Notes: generated by a model from the letters alone, not told the origin. DNA of 64,000 nucleotides from Robiginitalea aurantiaca (GCF_030380815.1 NZ_JAUDUY010000009.1:1-64000), one strand, 5' to 3'. Numbered from the stretch's first letter, positions 36,745-45,855 are shown. Made by a program: numbers and translations.

Positions 36745-36754
36745 ACCCCGGGGA
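36723..36754 (-). terminator. Terminator of the sigma/GIN-domain operon, overlapping the UMF1 gene end
   Basis: On the minus strand a perfect hairpin (two copies of CCCCGGGG around a 6-base loop) is followed by eight T residues. The T tract is the complement of the Lys-Lys codons at the end of the convergent transporter gene. The plus strand has no T run after the hairpin, so it works leftward only. Confidence 0.85.
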
Positions 36755-36777
36755 CTGACTGTTTCGTTTTTTGAGGG

Positions 36778-37506
36778 TCACCCCTTGGTGATGTCTCCGG
36801 ACCCCGCGGTCTTGGAGTCAATTTTTTCCGGATTTCCCCGGTAATGAATATCCCCCGATCCCGAAACGCGTGCCGTCAGGGACTCCAGGGCAGTAACTTT
36901 TATATCTGCTGATCCAGATACAACCGCGTTCACATTTTTGGCCTCAAGGTCGTAAGCATGCACATCCCCGGATCCGGAGATTTTGACTGAAAAATCATTC
37001 GCTCGTCCGCTTAACCGAATGTCTCCAGAGCCAGAAAGCGTCGATTCCACAGAATTTCCATCGATATCAAGAGTGATATCCCCGGAACCGGACATGACTA
37101 CCTCAAAGTCGTCAGACTTGAGTTTGGTCTTACCGACGATGTCCCCTGATCCTGACATCGCAACCGAATTGATCTCCTCCACGGGTACGATAATCTTAAT
37201 CCCCCCTGATTTCCAGGAGGAGGGCTGTAAATTATAGCCCTTCTCAGGTTTGATGGTCAGCGTGCCATTTTTAACCTCAGTCTCCAAATGTTCCAGGAGG
37301 TTTTCTTCTCCGCTTAACGTCAGTTCACCTTCTGACCCTGAAACCAGTTCGAGATCGAACCAACCGGAGAGAGCCACTCCGTCATAGGAACCGACACTGC
37401 GTTCCACGGTAACCATATTGCCATTACCCTTGATTTTCTTACCCCATTGTGCGGTTGCTGGTAAGGCCAGTAGAAGGCACGTACTGAGAATCCATACTTT
37501 TTTCAT
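36778..37506 (-). CDS. Exported DUF2807 (GIN domain) beta-helix protein
   Basis: The protein has 242 residues, with a signal peptide (WILSTCLLLALPATAQ) and no lipobox. The DUF2807/putative auto-transporter adhesin head GIN domain is recognised by repeated SGSGDI turns at about residues 120, 140, 160, 178 and 215, spaced 18-22 residues, indicating a right-handed beta-helix. GSYDGVALSGWFDLELVSG at the start is the standard entry. Function is unknown. It is the last gene of the minus-strand sigma operon, 24 bases after the DYG-repeat protein, which implies a role in the cell-envelope response set by that sigma factor. Confidence 0.87.
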   Translation of the reverse strand: MKKVWILSTCLLLALPATAQWGKKIKGNGNMVTVERSVGSYDGVALSGWFDLELVSGSEGELTLSGEENLLEHLETEVKNGTLTIKPEKGYNLQPSSWKSGGIKIIVPVEEINSVAMSGSGDIVGKTKLKSDDFEVVMSGSGDITLDIDGNSVESTLSGSGDIRLSGRANDFSVKISGSGDVHAYDLEAKNVNAVVSGSADIKVTALESLTARVSGSGDIHYRGNPEKIDSKTAGSGDITKG

Positions 37507-37530
37507 TTGTGTTTGTGTTTAGTTGTGTTA

Positions 37531-38613
37531 TTAGTTTTTTCGCAAGGTAATACTTCCATAATCGCTTTGAATTCTCACAGAGTTGCCACTGTTGGCACTT
37601 CCATGGTATCCCTCGTAATAACGATCGCTCGATTTCTCCTTGCTGATATTGATTTCGAGATCTTCTTTGCCCTTAACTCCAGCGTATTCCGTACTGATCA
37701 TGAAGTCAAAATGGTATCCGGGGTCATACCCCAGTTTTATGCCGGTGTAATTTGTGCTTATGCTAACATTGCCTGCTTCAGCTTTCATTTCTTCAATCTG
37801 AATACCTCCGTAGTCCGCCTCCAAATCGACGTTTCCTGAGACATAGCCTAATTTGACATTTACATAATCACCTCTGCCCAGCACATTATTCACCCTGGCT
37901 ATTTCAACACTGCCGTAGTCGCAGTTGTACTCCAGGTTTTCCATCTCCATGACATTGGCATTCGTATAATCTGCTTTGAGGATTAAATTACCGGTTTTCT
38001 CAAGCATAAAGCCCGAATAGTCCGCATTGATTTCCCCACTATTCATAAAGCCAATACGGGATTTGGAAGTGTAGTCGAAGTTGAGTTCGTTGTTTCTGCC
38101 CCTGAGTTCTCCCAGGTCCATTCTTCCGTAATCACAACTGATCTTGGCGTGTCCGTCTACCCGATCCAGAATGATGTTGCCATAGTCGTTACTGAGGTTT
38201 ACGCTGTTTTTTACAGGCATCTTAATGGTGTAGTTTACCTGTAGATTTACATTATTGTTGCCCTTCCAGCCCCATCCGGATTTTTTGCCAAATACGGTTT
38301 TGGCCGAAACCATGCTCGCGGAAGACTCAAAATCCACATCGATCTCTTCGAGTCGCTGGTTCACTTTGCTCTCGTTATTTCCATTTACGGTTATATGTAC
38401 TTCAATGACCACCCGGTTTTCATTCCAGGAGTTCAGTACCAGGTTGCCGTAGCTGTTATTGATCTTAAGCAGGGCGTCCGCATTTACATCAAATTCCTTT
38501 TTAATGGTTTTTTCCTTCGTGTGTTTGCCCTTAAAATCGTTGGCAAAGACCTGCGGGCTGATGCATAGTACCATCAGGATAAGCAGGTATCGGTTAAATA
38601 ATAGCGTTTTCAT
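37531..38613 (-). CDS. Exported DUF4097-like DYG-repeat beta-helix protein
   Basis: A 360-residue protein with a signal peptide (LLILMVLCISPQVFAND). The body contains repeated turns with DYG or related triplets (NSYGNLVL, NDYGNIIL, CDYGRMDL, CDYGSVEI, ADYGGIQI, SDYGSITL), spaced about 20 or more residues, typical of DUF4097/adhesin-like beta-helices. It starts within the 3' end of the anti-sigma-like gene (20-base overlap), which points to coupled translation. The ligand or partner is unknown. A similar protein following an ECF sigma/anti-sigma pair is common in Flavobacteriaceae. Confidence 0.83.
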   Translation of the reverse strand: MKTLLFNRYLLILMVLCISPQVFANDFKGKHTKEKTIKKEFDVNADALLKINNSYGNLVLNSWNENRVVIEVHITVNGNNESKVNQRLEEIDVDFESSASMVSAKTVFGKKSGWGWKGNNNVNLQVNYTIKMPVKNSVNLSNDYGNIILDRVDGHAKISCDYGRMDLGELRGRNNELNFDYTSKSRIGFMNSGEINADYSGFMLEKTGNLILKADYTNANVMEMENLEYNCDYGSVEIARVNNVLGRGDYVNVKLGYVSGNVDLEADYGGIQIEEMKAEAGNVSISTNYTGIKLGYDPGYHFDFMISTEYAGVKGKEDLEINISKEKSSDRYYEGYHGSANSGNSVRIQSDYGSITLRKN

Positions 38614-39154
38614 AAGTTTCGTTTTTGAATTGTTTGATTTCTTCTACGCGCTCCATCACTTCCCGAAGTAAATCGATACGTGTCTGGAAATTGGTAATCA
38701 TTGCACTTAAGATCAATTTAGAATCTCCCCCTTCGATAAGATCCTGTTCCAGTTTTTGGTAATCGGTCTCAAGCTGATTTAACTGATTGAGGGTGTCTTC
38801 AATCAACGGTTTTGTTTCCGGGGTACTCATTTGCTCCAGTTCCTGTACCTGCAGGGAAACAAGTCCTGCAAAGTGCCGGGTGGTTTCTGAAGCTTCAGGT
38901 GATATCTTCGCTATCTGAGAATCCATGTTGGGTTCCGGGCGGAAAATAAAAACGGATGAGGCGAGAAGCAGCGCAATAGTAGCAGCAATCGACCAGGTTT
39001 TCCACCAGGAGTTACCCCCACCACCGGAGGATGCATCCTTCTGCGCCTCCAGGCGACTCAGGAAACGTTCCCGATGTCCCGCTGATGGAGTTTCCAAATC
39101 AAAGGATCCCTCCAGAGATTTAAAAAGTGCTTCTATGTTTTCACGCTCTTTCAT
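38594..39154 (-). CDS. Membrane-anchored anti-sigma-like protein
   Basis: The product has 186 residues. A cytoplasmic N-terminus (KERENIEALFKSLEGSFDLETPSAGHRERFLSRLE, written in short: about residues 1-40) is followed by one transmembrane segment (about 54-72, WSIAATIALLLASSVFIF). The periplasmic part is largely coiled coil (LEDTLNQLNQLETDYQKLE). The ATG at 39154 overlaps the sigma gene's stop by four bases (ATGA), the classic arrangement for sigma/anti-sigma pairs. No zinc-binding motif is seen. The anti-sigma function is inferred from position and topology. The longer in-frame start at 39217 would overlap sigma by 67 bases. Confidence 0.82.
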   Translation of the reverse strand: MKERENIEALFKSLEGSFDLETPSAGHRERFLSRLEAQKDASSGGGGNSWWKTWSIAATIALLLASSVFIFRPEPNMDSQIAKISPEASETTRHFAGLVSLQVQELEQMSTPETKPLIEDTLNQLNQLETDYQKLEQDLIEGGDSKLILSAMITNFQTRIDLLREVMERVEEIKQFKNETYENAII

Positions 39155-39708
39155 AATTGTATTGATGTCATTTTTTTTCGTAAACTTTCTTTTGCTCTGG
39201 ATATCAAGGTTCTGCAATTTCCATAGGAGATATCCATAATCTCACTTATTTCCTCATAATCATATCCTTCGATCAAGTGTAAGGTCAAAGACATTCTGTA
39301 ACTGTCTTTTAACTGTTTCATGGTTTCCAGTACTTTTTGAGCCATTCGTTCTGTACTTCCACTATCAGCCTGTGCTACGTCATGATCTTCGACCTTGTAC
39401 ATTACACTTTCCAGACCTACTTCCTGCAGTTTTTGCTGCTTTCTGTAGTGATAGATACTGTTGTTTACAACAATGCGTTTTAACCAGGCTCCAAAAGTCA
39501 CCTCCCCTTTGAAGGTGTTTAGCTTTGTAAAAGCGCTTAAAAATGATTCCTGCATAATATCTTCTGCCTCTGCAGAATCTTTCACGATTCTTAGGGCCGT
39601 GTTGTACATGGCCTGGTAGTATCGGTCATAGATCTTCATTTGTGCGCTTGAATCACCCTTTAAACAGGCTTGCAGCAATGCTTTAATATCTGTACTCTCG
39701 TGGCTCAA
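39151..39708 (-). CDS. ECF-type RNA polymerase sigma factor
   Basis: This 185-residue sigma-70 family protein has region 2 (MYNTALRIVKDSAEAEDIMQ, then ESFLSAFTKLNTF and TFGAWLKRIVVNNSIYHYRK) and region 4 (LHLIEGYDYEEISEIMDISY with the recognition helix NCRTLISRAKESLRK). The only in-frame start upstream of the conserved region is TTG at 39706-39708; a TAA at 39742 closes the frame above it. A TACCTTTTTG sequence, a stretched -7-like box, overlaps this TTG, which makes either the start or the promoter uncertain. First gene of a four-gene operon of sigma, anti-sigma and two exported beta-helix proteins. Confidence 0.92.
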   Translation of the reverse strand: MSHESTDIKALLQACLKGDSSAQMKIYDRYYQAMYNTALRIVKDSAEAEDIMQESFLSAFTKLNTFKGEVTFGAWLKRIVVNNSIYHYRKQQKLQEVGLESVMYKVEDHDVAQADSGSTERMAQKVLETMKQLKDSYRMSLTLHLIEGYDYEEISEIMDISYGNCRTLISRAKESLRKKMTSIQL

Positions 39709-39893
39709 AAAGGTACTTGTTTGTCTTATAGATAGCCTAAATTAAAGATTGTTACAGTTTCTCCGAATAAATTTTCCGGGCTTGGCACAGGAATTGTCTA
39801 CATAGGGTTGAGAAAAGAGCTCCCGGTAAGTGTTTTGAATTGATAATGAAGCGCTTAATGGAAATTAAAAGTTCTTTTGCGAGAGGTCGCCCT

Positions 39894-39905
39894 AAAAGGA
39901 GGTGA
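39894..39905 (+). promoter_or_regulatory. Consensus Shine-Dalgarno upstream of lon
   Basis: The sequence AAAAGGAGGTGA is an almost perfect complement to the 16S rRNA 3' end. Bacteroidota genes rarely carry one. It sits seven bases (from the GGAGG core) before the ATG of a four-codon ORF and about 25 bases before the lon ATG. Confidence 0.6.
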
Positions 39906-39909
39906 CAGA

Positions 39910-39924
39910 ATGACTGAAAAATAA
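39910..39924 (+). CDS. Possible four-codon leader ORF (MTEK) before lon
   Basis: ATG ACT GAA AAA TAA follows the strong Shine-Dalgarno at ideal spacing and ends three bases before the lon ATG. If translated it would deliver terminating ribosomes to the lon start. Whether it is expressed is unknown; it could also be chance. Confidence 0.35.
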   Translation: MTEK

Positions 39925-39927
39925 GCT

Positions 39928-42378
39928 ATGGCAAGATCTAAATTTATAGGAGTTGACAATATGTCGCTCCAGAATATTGACCAGGATTCGGAACTTATTC
40001 CCTTACTCACCCCGGAGGACGAAAAGGAGATGAATGATGAGGAGCTTCCAGAGACGCTTCCTATCCTTCCGCTTCGCAATACGGTCCTTTTTCCAGGGGT
40101 GGTCATACCCATTACGGCCGGCAGGGATAAGTCTATACACCTGATTAAGGATGCCAACAACGGGGCTAAGGTCATCGGTGTGGTTTCCCAAAAAGACGAA
40201 GCTGTCGAAAACCCGGAGATCAAGGATATCAATACTCTGGGGACGGTTGCCAGGATTTTAAGGGTGCTCCAGATGCCCGACGGCAACACCACGGTTATTA
40301 TTCAGGGCAAGAAACGCTTTGAGATTGCCGAGGTCCTTACGGAAAAGCCGTATATGACAGCCACAGTTCGTGAAGCTTCCGAAACGCGTCCGGACGAGTC
40401 GGGTGCGGAGTTCACAACCATTATAGATTCGGTAAAGGAGCTGGCCCTGCAAATCATTAAGGACAACCCGAATATCCCCAGTGAAGCTGCGTTTGCGATA
40501 AAAAACATTCAGAGCAACTCTTTCCTGATCAATTTTGTGTGCTCCAACCTGAACCTGCCCGTTTCCGACAAGCAGGAATTGTTGGAACTTCCGGACCTTC
40601 AGGAGCGCGCCCTTGCAACGCTCAAACACCTCAATACAGAGTTGCAGAAACTGGAATTGCGAAATGAATTGCACTCCAAGGTCCGTTCGGATATGGACCA
40701 GCAACAGCGGGAATATTTTCTTCATCAGCAGATGAAGACCATTCAGGAAGAACTCGGCGGGTTGTCTTATGACGAAGAAATCGACGAGATGGAAGCCCGG
40801 GCCAAGGAAAAAAAATGGAGCGAAAAAGTAGCCGAGCATTTCGAGAAAGAACTCGCAAAGCTGCAGCGTATGAACCCGCAGGTTGCCGAGTATTCAATCC
40901 AGCGGAATTACCTCGACCTGATCCTGGAATTACCCTGGGGAGAATACTCAGAGGATTTATTTGATCTGAAACGGGCGGAACGCATCCTGGACCGGGATCA
41001 TTATGGACTGGAAGACGTCAAGGAACGAATTATCGAGTATTTGGCCGTGCTGAAACTCCGGCAGGATATGAAGTCTCCAATTCTATGTTTATATGGCCCA
41101 CCGGGAGTTGGTAAGACCTCCCTGGGGAAATCCGTCGCCGAAGCCCTGGGGCGGGAGTATGTGCGGATGTCACTTGGAGGGCTGAGGGACGAAGCCGAGA
41201 TACGGGGACACAGGAAGACGTATATCGGAGCCATGCCCGGACGTATCCTACAGAACATCAAGAAAGCGGGAACCTCAAACCCGGTCTTTGTCCTGGATGA
41301 AATCGATAAATTGTCTTCGAGCTACCAGGGGGATCCTTCCTCAGCCATGCTCGAGGTACTCGATCCGGAACAAAACACCGATTTCCACGATAATTTCCTG
41401 GAGCTTGGGTACGACCTCTCCAAGGTTATGTTTATCGCCACGGCGAATAACCTGGGGAACATCCAACCCGCTCTGCTCGACCGGATGGAGATCATCAAAG
41501 TCACCGGATATACCATAGAGGAGAAAGTAGAAATTGCAAAGCGCCACCTGTTGCCCAAACAGCTGGGCGAACACGGCCTCAAATCCAAAGATCTGAAGAT
41601 CGGGAAACGACAAATGGAAAAAATAGTCGAGGGTTATACCCGGGAATCGGGAGTGCGCGGGCTGGAGAAGAAGATTGCCAAAATGGTTCGGTATGCAGCT
41701 AAGAATATTGCTACCGAAACGGCCTATGACCCTAAGGTCAGTCTGGACGATGTCGAAAGCATCCTCGGACCACCGCGTATGGAGCGCGATAAATACGAGA
41801 ATAACGATGTGGCCGGGGTCGTAACGGGACTCGCCTGGACCAGTGTGGGGGGAGACATTCTGTTTATTGAATCAATCCTCTCTAAAGGCAAAGGCAATCT
41901 GAACATCACGGGTAATCTCGGGCAGGTAATGAAAGAATCTGCTACCATTGCAATGGAGTACATCAAGTCCAATGCTGAGGAGCTCGGAATCGACCCTGAG
42001 GTCTTTGGGAAATACAACGTTCACATCCACGTCCCGGAAGGTGCAACTCCCAAGGACGGCCCCAGTGCGGGAGTCACCATGCTCACCTCCCTGGTCAGCC
42101 TGTTTACGCAGCGAAAGGTGAAGAAAAGCCTTGCCATGACCGGTGAAATCACCCTGAGGGGGAAAGTACTGCCCGTAGGGGGCATTAAAGAAAAAATCCT
42201 TGCCGCCAAGCGAGCGAGGATCAAGGAGATCATTCTTTGTGAGGACAACCGCAGGGATATTCTGGAGATCAAAGCGGATTACCTAAAGGGACTGACCTTC
42301 CACTATGTCACGGACATGAAGGAGGTCATTGACCTGGCGTTGACGCAACAGAAGGTCAAGAATGCCAAAAAGCTCTAG
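39928..42378 (+). CDS. lon: ATP-dependent endopeptidase La (Lon)
   Basis: Lon degrades misfolded and regulatory proteins in the cytoplasm. The 816-residue protein has the N-terminal LAN domain ([19 protein letters not shown], about residues 45-250), a coiled-coil linker, the AAA+ module with Walker [14 protein letters not shown] and Walker [11 protein letters not shown], and the protease domain with the Ser-Lys dyad in [11 protein letters not shown] and [21 protein letters not shown]. The ATG at 39928 suits the family N-terminus in Flavobacteriaceae (about 40 residues before the LAN domain). It is preceded by the mini-ORF described above. Divergent from the sigma operon. Confidence 0.97.
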   Translation: MARSKFIGVDNMSLQNIDQDSELIPLLTPEDEKEMNDEELPETLPILPLRNTVLFPGVVIPITAGRDKSIHLIKDANNGAKVIGVVSQKDEAVENPEIKDINTLGTVARILRVLQMPDGNTTVIIQGKKRFEIAEVLTEKPYMTATVREASETRPDESGAEFTTIIDSVKELALQIIKDNPNIPSEAAFAIKNIQSNSFLINFVCSNLNLPVSDKQELLELPDLQERALATLKHLNTELQKLELRNELHSKVRSDMDQQQREYFLHQQMKTIQEELGGLSYDEEIDEMEARAKEKKWSEKVAEHFEKELAKLQRMNPQVAEYSIQRNYLDLILELPWGEYSEDLFDLKRAERILDRDHYGLEDVKERIIEYLAVLKLRQDMKSPILCLYGPPGVGKTSLGKSVAEALGREYVRMSLGGLRDEAEIRGHRKTYIGAMPGRILQNIKKAGTSNPVFVLDEIDKLSSSYQGDPSSAMLEVLDPEQNTDFHDNFLELGYDLSKVMFIATANNLGNIQPALLDRMEIIKVTGYTIEEKVEIAKRHLLPKQLGEHGLKSKDLKIGKRQMEKIVEGYTRESGVRGLEKKIAKMVRYAAKNIATETAYDPKVSLDDVESILGPPRMERDKYENNDVAGVVTGLAWTSVGGDILFIESILSKGKGNLNITGNLGQVMKESATIAMEYIKSNAEELGIDPEVFGKYNVHIHVPEGATPKDGPSAGVTMLTSLVSLFTQRKVKKSLAMTGEITLRGKVLPVGGIKEKILAAKRARIKEIILCEDNRRDILEIKADYLKGLTFHYVTDMKEVIDLALTQQKVKNAKKL

Positions 42379-42435
42379 GCGGGATTCCGGAGATTTTGGA
42401 AATTACGACAGGATCGTATCCCTGAAGGAATTATG

Positions 42436-42443
42436 TATTTTTG
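42436..42443 (+). promoter_or_regulatory. -7 box directly before cmk (possible leaderless start)
   Basis: TATTTTTG ends four bases before the cmk ATG. With the rnpB spacing, transcription would begin at the A of the start codon. No -33 TTG at the right distance, so this may be chance. Confidence 0.35.
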
Positions 42444-42446
42444 AAT

Positions 42447-43139
42447 ATGCGAAAGATTTCAATAGCTATTGACGGACACTCTTCCACTGGAAAGAGTACA
42501 CTGGCCCGTCAGCTTGCCGAATCCCTGGGCTATGTTTATATCGACTCTGGCGCAATGTACAGGGCAGTGGCTTTATTCGCCCTGAGAAATGACCTTATCG
42601 ATGGATCGGTGAATGAGGCGGGATTAATCGAAGCCCTCAGGGATATGGACGTGAGCTTTGGGCTGAATTCACAAACAGGCCGAACCGAAATACACCTCAA
42701 CGGTGAAAACGTAGAGCAGGAAATCCGGACCATCGAAGTTTCCAGCTATGTGAGTGAAGTAGCGGCCATTCCCGAGGTTCGGGAGAAACTTGTGAAACTG
42801 CAGCGCGAAATGGGCAGGCAAAAGGGCGTGGTAATGGATGGACGGGATATCGGTACCGTGGTATTGCCAGAGGCTGAACTTAAACTATTTATGACTGCTG
42901 CCCCGGAAACCCGGGCTGCACGCCGATATAAGGAACTTTTGGACAGGGGAGAGGACATCACCTATGAGGAGGTGCTTAAAAACGTTCGCCACCGGGATCA
43001 CCTGGACTCGAACCGGGCAGTTTCACCTTTGAAACAGGCCGAGGATGCCATCTGCCTCGACAACAGTGATATGGGCTTAAAGGAGCAATTTGAGCGCGTA
43101 CGCTCCTTCGCAAACCGGATTTTGAACGCAAAAAAATAG
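42447..43139 (+). CDS. cmk: Cytidylate kinase
   Basis: Cmk phosphorylates CMP and dCMP with ATP. The 230-residue protein starts at ATG 42447 (MRKISIAIDGHSSTGKST, where the P-loop is GHSSTGKS instead of the usual GPxGxGKS). Further features: YIDSGAMYRAVALFA, the CMP-binding insert, and VVMDGRDIGTVVLPEAELKLF followed by RAARRYKEL. A TTG at 42441 would add only two residues. The P-loop starting G-H-S is the common form in Flavobacteriaceae. Its terminal AAA AAA TAG forms the U-tract complement of the convergent LysM gene's terminator. Confidence 0.95.
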   Translation: MRKISIAIDGHSSTGKSTLARQLAESLGYVYIDSGAMYRAVALFALRNDLIDGSVNEAGLIEALRDMDVSFGLNSQTGRTEIHLNGENVEQEIRTIEVSSYVSEVAAIPEVREKLVKLQREMGRQKGVVMDGRDIGTVVLPEAELKLFMTAAPETRAARRYKELLDRGEDITYEEVLKNVRHRDHLDSNRAVSPLKQAEDAICLDNSDMGLKEQFERVRSFANRILNAKK

Positions 43140-43159
43140 GCGCCCGGAAACGGGCGCCT
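43131..43159 (-). terminator. Terminator of the BON-LysM gene, overlapping the cmk end
   Basis: Stem AGGCGCCCG / CGGGCGCCT with loop GAAA. On the minus strand it is followed by TATTTTTT, the complement of the last cmk lysine codons and stop. It may also stop cmk transcription weakly, since the plus side has only CTTAATATTT. Confidence 0.8.
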
Positions 43160-43192
43160 TAATATTTATCTCCTTTTTGTTTCCCTTTTGGA

Positions 43193-43573
43193 TCAGGAGT
43201 TTGGAATAACCAGGATTTGTCCGGGATGGATCAGGTCCGGATTGTCGAGGATGTTTCGGTTAGCTTCAAAAATCGCAGTGTATTTCATGGGGTCCCCGTA
43301 ATAGTGCTTGGCAATCTTACTCAGGGATTCCCCGCTTTTTACTTCGTGACGATGGTACACTGAAGTGTCATCAACAGTGATATTTGCCAGTATATCCGAT
43401 GGCTTTTCACCGCCAACTTTTTTAATCTCATCCCAGAGGATATCCTTTTCGTATTGTGTTTTCGCAGTTCCTTTGATTTTCAGGGTACCTTCTTCTACCG
43501 TGACTTTGCCATCCTTAACTCCCAATTGCTCGCCCAGGGTCAGAACGGATTGATACTTGTCTTTTACGCTCAT
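43193..43573 (-). CDS. BON-LysM domain protein (YgaU/Kbp-like)
   Basis: This 126-residue protein combines a BON domain (about residues 15-70: GVKDGKVTVEEGTLKIKGTA) and a C-terminal LysM domain (about 74-124: HEVKSGESLSKIAKHYYGDP and LIHPGQILVIP). No signal peptide is present. The arrangement matches E. coli YgaU/Kbp, a cytoplasmic potassium-binding protein, though Kbp is slightly longer (about 149 residues). A K+-binding role is inference by homology. The gene is single, with its own terminator, and is divergent from rpsA. Confidence 0.88.
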   Translation of the reverse strand: MSVKDKYQSVLTLGEQLGVKDGKVTVEEGTLKIKGTAKTQYEKDILWDEIKKVGGEKPSDILANITVDDTSVYHRHEVKSGESLSKIAKHYYGDPMKYTAIFEANRNILDNPDLIHPGQILVIPNS

Positions 43574-43719
43574 TACAATGTATTTATTTAGGTTAACTTA
43601 AGTTCCTTTTTTCTAAGTGTTTAAAGATAAGAAATGCCTGAAGAATTCTCTGCCTCACGGCCAGGGTATTTCAGGATTTGCGACTTCGGGTTCGGGTATT
43701 TCCAAACCCTTAAAAAATG

Positions 43720-43750
43720 TTGGATAACCTGTTAGATTGTTGTATTTTTG
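43720..43750 (+). promoter_or_regulatory. Promoter of rpsA
   Basis: TTG (43720-43722), 20-base spacer, TATTTTTG (43743-43750): the best complete match to the flavobacterial promoter consensus in the window. Predicted transcription from about 43754 gives a leader of about 112 bases, unusually long for this window. Confidence 0.65.
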
Positions 43751-43865
43751 CACACCTTTTTAGCAGATAGTCAAGAGAAAAGGGGTTGATATAACTGATG
43801 TAAAATAGCTTCCGGGGAATTGCCTTACTCTTGAGATACCCTGGAATACAAACAAAACTCAGCAC

Positions 43866-45704
43866 ATGGCTGAAGCACAAAAAACAGACGAGGTGGTTGA
43901 AACCGCTGAATCTACAGAGCAGGTGAAAGCGCCTGTACAACAACAAGATCCACAGGAATTCCTGGAAAACTTCGATTGGGAAAAATACGAAGAGGGAATC
44001 GAGCGGGTTGAAGACAAGAAATTAAAGGAATTTGAAGAGCTGGTGGCCAATAATTTTGTGGACACCGCGGATTCTGAGGTCGTGGAAGGTACCGTTACCC
44101 ACCTGACAGACCGGGAAGCCATCATCGATATTAACGCCAAATCCGAAGGGGTAATTTCCCTGAATGAATTCCGCTACAACCCTGATCTGAAGATCGGAGA
44201 TAAGGTTGAAGTGCTTATCGACATCCGCGAGGATAAAAGCGGGCAGCTCGTACTTTCCCACAGGAAAGCGCGAACAATCAAAGCCTGGGAGCGCATCAAT
44301 ACGGCTTACGAGAAAGAGGAAGTCGTAACGGGCTTCATCAAATGCCGTACAAAAGGGGGTATGATTGTCGATGTATTCGGAATTGAGGCATTCTTGCCCG
44401 GTTCCCAGATCGATGTGAAGCCTATCCGGGATTACGATCAGTACGTTGGAAAGACCATGGAATTCAAAGTGGTTAAGATCAACCAGGAATTCAAGAATGT
44501 CGTGGTTTCTCACAAAGCGCTTATCGAAGCGGATATAGAAGAGCAGAAAAAAGAGATCATCAGCCAACTGGAAAAAGGCCAGGTACTGGAAGGTGTTGTA
44601 AAAAACATTACTTCTTACGGGGTCTTTATCGATCTTGGAGGTGTAGATGGTCTGGTACACATTACAGACCTTTCATGGAGCCGGATCAATCACCCGAGCG
44701 AAGTTGTAGATCTGGATCAGAAACTCAATGTGGTTATTCTGGATTTCGACGACAACAAATCGCGTATCCAATTAGGTCTGAAGCAGCTTGAGAAGCACCC
44801 ATGGGATGCACTCGGAGATGAGATCAAAATAGGTGATAAGGTCAAAGGAAGAGTTGTTGTTATCGCTGATTACGGTGCCTTCCTCGAAGTAGCTGAAGGT
44901 GTAGAAGGCCTGATCCACGTTTCTGAAATGTCCTGGTCTACGCACTTGCGTTCCGCTCAGGATTTTGTGAAAGTTGGAGATGAACTCGAAGCCGTAGTCC
45001 TTACCCTGGACCGTGAAGATCGCAAAATGTCTCTCGGACTGAAGCAACTTACACCGGATCCATGGACGGATATCACGACTAAATATCCTGTAGGATCTCG
45101 TCACAAAGGGATAGTTCGCAACTTCACCAATTTTGGTGTATTTGTGGAACTCGAAGAGGGGATCGATGGCCTGATTTATATTTCAGACCTCTCCTGGACG
45201 AAAAAAATCAAACACCCTTCAGAGTTTGTTGCCGTTGGTGACCAGCTGGAAGTGGAAGTGTTGGAACTCGATGTCGATGGACGTAAACTCAGTCTGGGTC
45301 ATAAACAGACAACTGAGAATCCATGGGATAAATTCGAGGGTGAATTCGGAGAGGGTACTGTTCACAAAGTAGCCCTTAAGGAAATTGTGGATAAAGGAGC
45401 CATTATTGAACTCAATGATGATATCACTGCTTTTGTTCCCCAGCGCCATTTGGTGAAGGAGGATGGTAAGAAACTTGCCAAAGGAGAAGAAGCGGAATTC
45501 AAAATCATCGAATTCAATAAGGACCTGAAAAGAGTCGTGGCCAGTCATACGGCGATCTTCAAAGAAGAAGAGCAGCGTAACGTTAGGACTGCCCGCAAGA
45601 AGGCAAGTGTTTCAGAAGAGGCAAAACCCACACTGGGGGATGCGAATGAGCAGTTGCAGGCTCTTAAAGATAAGATGGAAGCCAGCAGCAAGAAAAAGAA
45701 GTAA
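43866..45704 (+). CDS. rpsA: 30S ribosomal protein S1
   Basis: The protein has 612 residues with six S1 RNA-binding repeats from about residue 75; the last four have the typical GxVxxIxxYGxFVEL...GLIHxSxxSW pattern (for example NITSYGVFIDLGGVDGLVHI, NFTNFGVFVELEEGIDGLIY). The acidic N-terminal extension (TDEVVETAESTEQVKAP) and a Lys-rich tail (SSKKKK) are typical of Bacteroidota S1. It aids initiation on mRNAs with weak or no Shine-Dalgarno sequences, relevant here because most genes lack one. The long leader suggests post-transcriptional control; no structure was verified. Confidence 0.97.
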   Translation: MAEAQKTDEVVETAESTEQVKAPVQQQDPQEFLENFDWEKYEEGIERVEDKKLKEFEELVANNFVDTADSEVVEGTVTHLTDREAIIDINAKSEGVISLNEFRYNPDLKIGDKVEVLIDIREDKSGQLVLSHRKARTIKAWERINTAYEKEEVVTGFIKCRTKGGMIVDVFGIEAFLPGSQIDVKPIRDYDQYVGKTMEFKVVKINQEFKNVVVSHKALIEADIEEQKKEIISQLEKGQVLEGVVKNITSYGVFIDLGGVDGLVHITDLSWSRINHPSEVVDLDQKLNVVILDFDDNKSRIQLGLKQLEKHPWDALGDEIKIGDKVKGRVVVIADYGAFLEVAEGVEGLIHVSEMSWSTHLRSAQDFVKVGDELEAVVLTLDREDRKMSLGLKQLTPDPWTDITTKYPVGSRHKGIVRNFTNFGVFVELEEGIDGLIYISDLSWTKKIKHPSEFVAVGDQLEVEVLELDVDGRKLSLGHKQTTENPWDKFEGEFGEGTVHKVALKEIVDKGAIIELNDDITAFVPQRHLVKEDGKKLAKGEEAEFKIIEFNKDLKRVVASHTAIFKEEEQRNVRTARKKASVSEEAKPTLGDANEQLQALKDKMEASSKKKK

Positions 45705-45725
45705 GCTGCTTAAGTCATCAGAGAT

Positions 45726-45756
45726 AAACCCCGGACATGTCGTCCGGGGTTTTTTT
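45726..45756 (+). terminator. rpsA terminator
   Basis: Stem ACCCCGGAC / GTCCGGGGT followed by seven T residues, 22 bases after the rpsA stop. Confidence 0.9.
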
Positions 45757-45819
45757 GTGGACAAATACCGCCATTCAACTCCGGCAAGCTATTTCCGGGC
45801 TGTATTTGGGAGAATTCCC

Positions 45820-45827
45820 TATTTTTG
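45820..45827 (+). promoter_or_regulatory. -7 promoter box of pyrR-pyrB-rnz
   Basis: TATTTTTG matches TAnnTTTG and predicts a leader of only about 25 bases before the pyrR ATG. This leaves no room for a PyrR-type attenuator. No convincing -33 element. Confidence 0.5.
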
Positions 45828-45855
45828 CAATGCGAAGCCATAGGTTCCATCCCGT

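Noticed and set aside
36778-38613. Short tandem DNA repeats behind the SGSGDI and DYG motifs
   Set aside because: The repeats exist at the protein level but codons differ between copies, so no DNA repeat or CRISPR-like array is present.
40258-40839. Minus-strand ORF of 193 codons
   Set aside because: It is antisense to lon and rich in Phe and Leu from reverse-complemented Glu/Lys codons.
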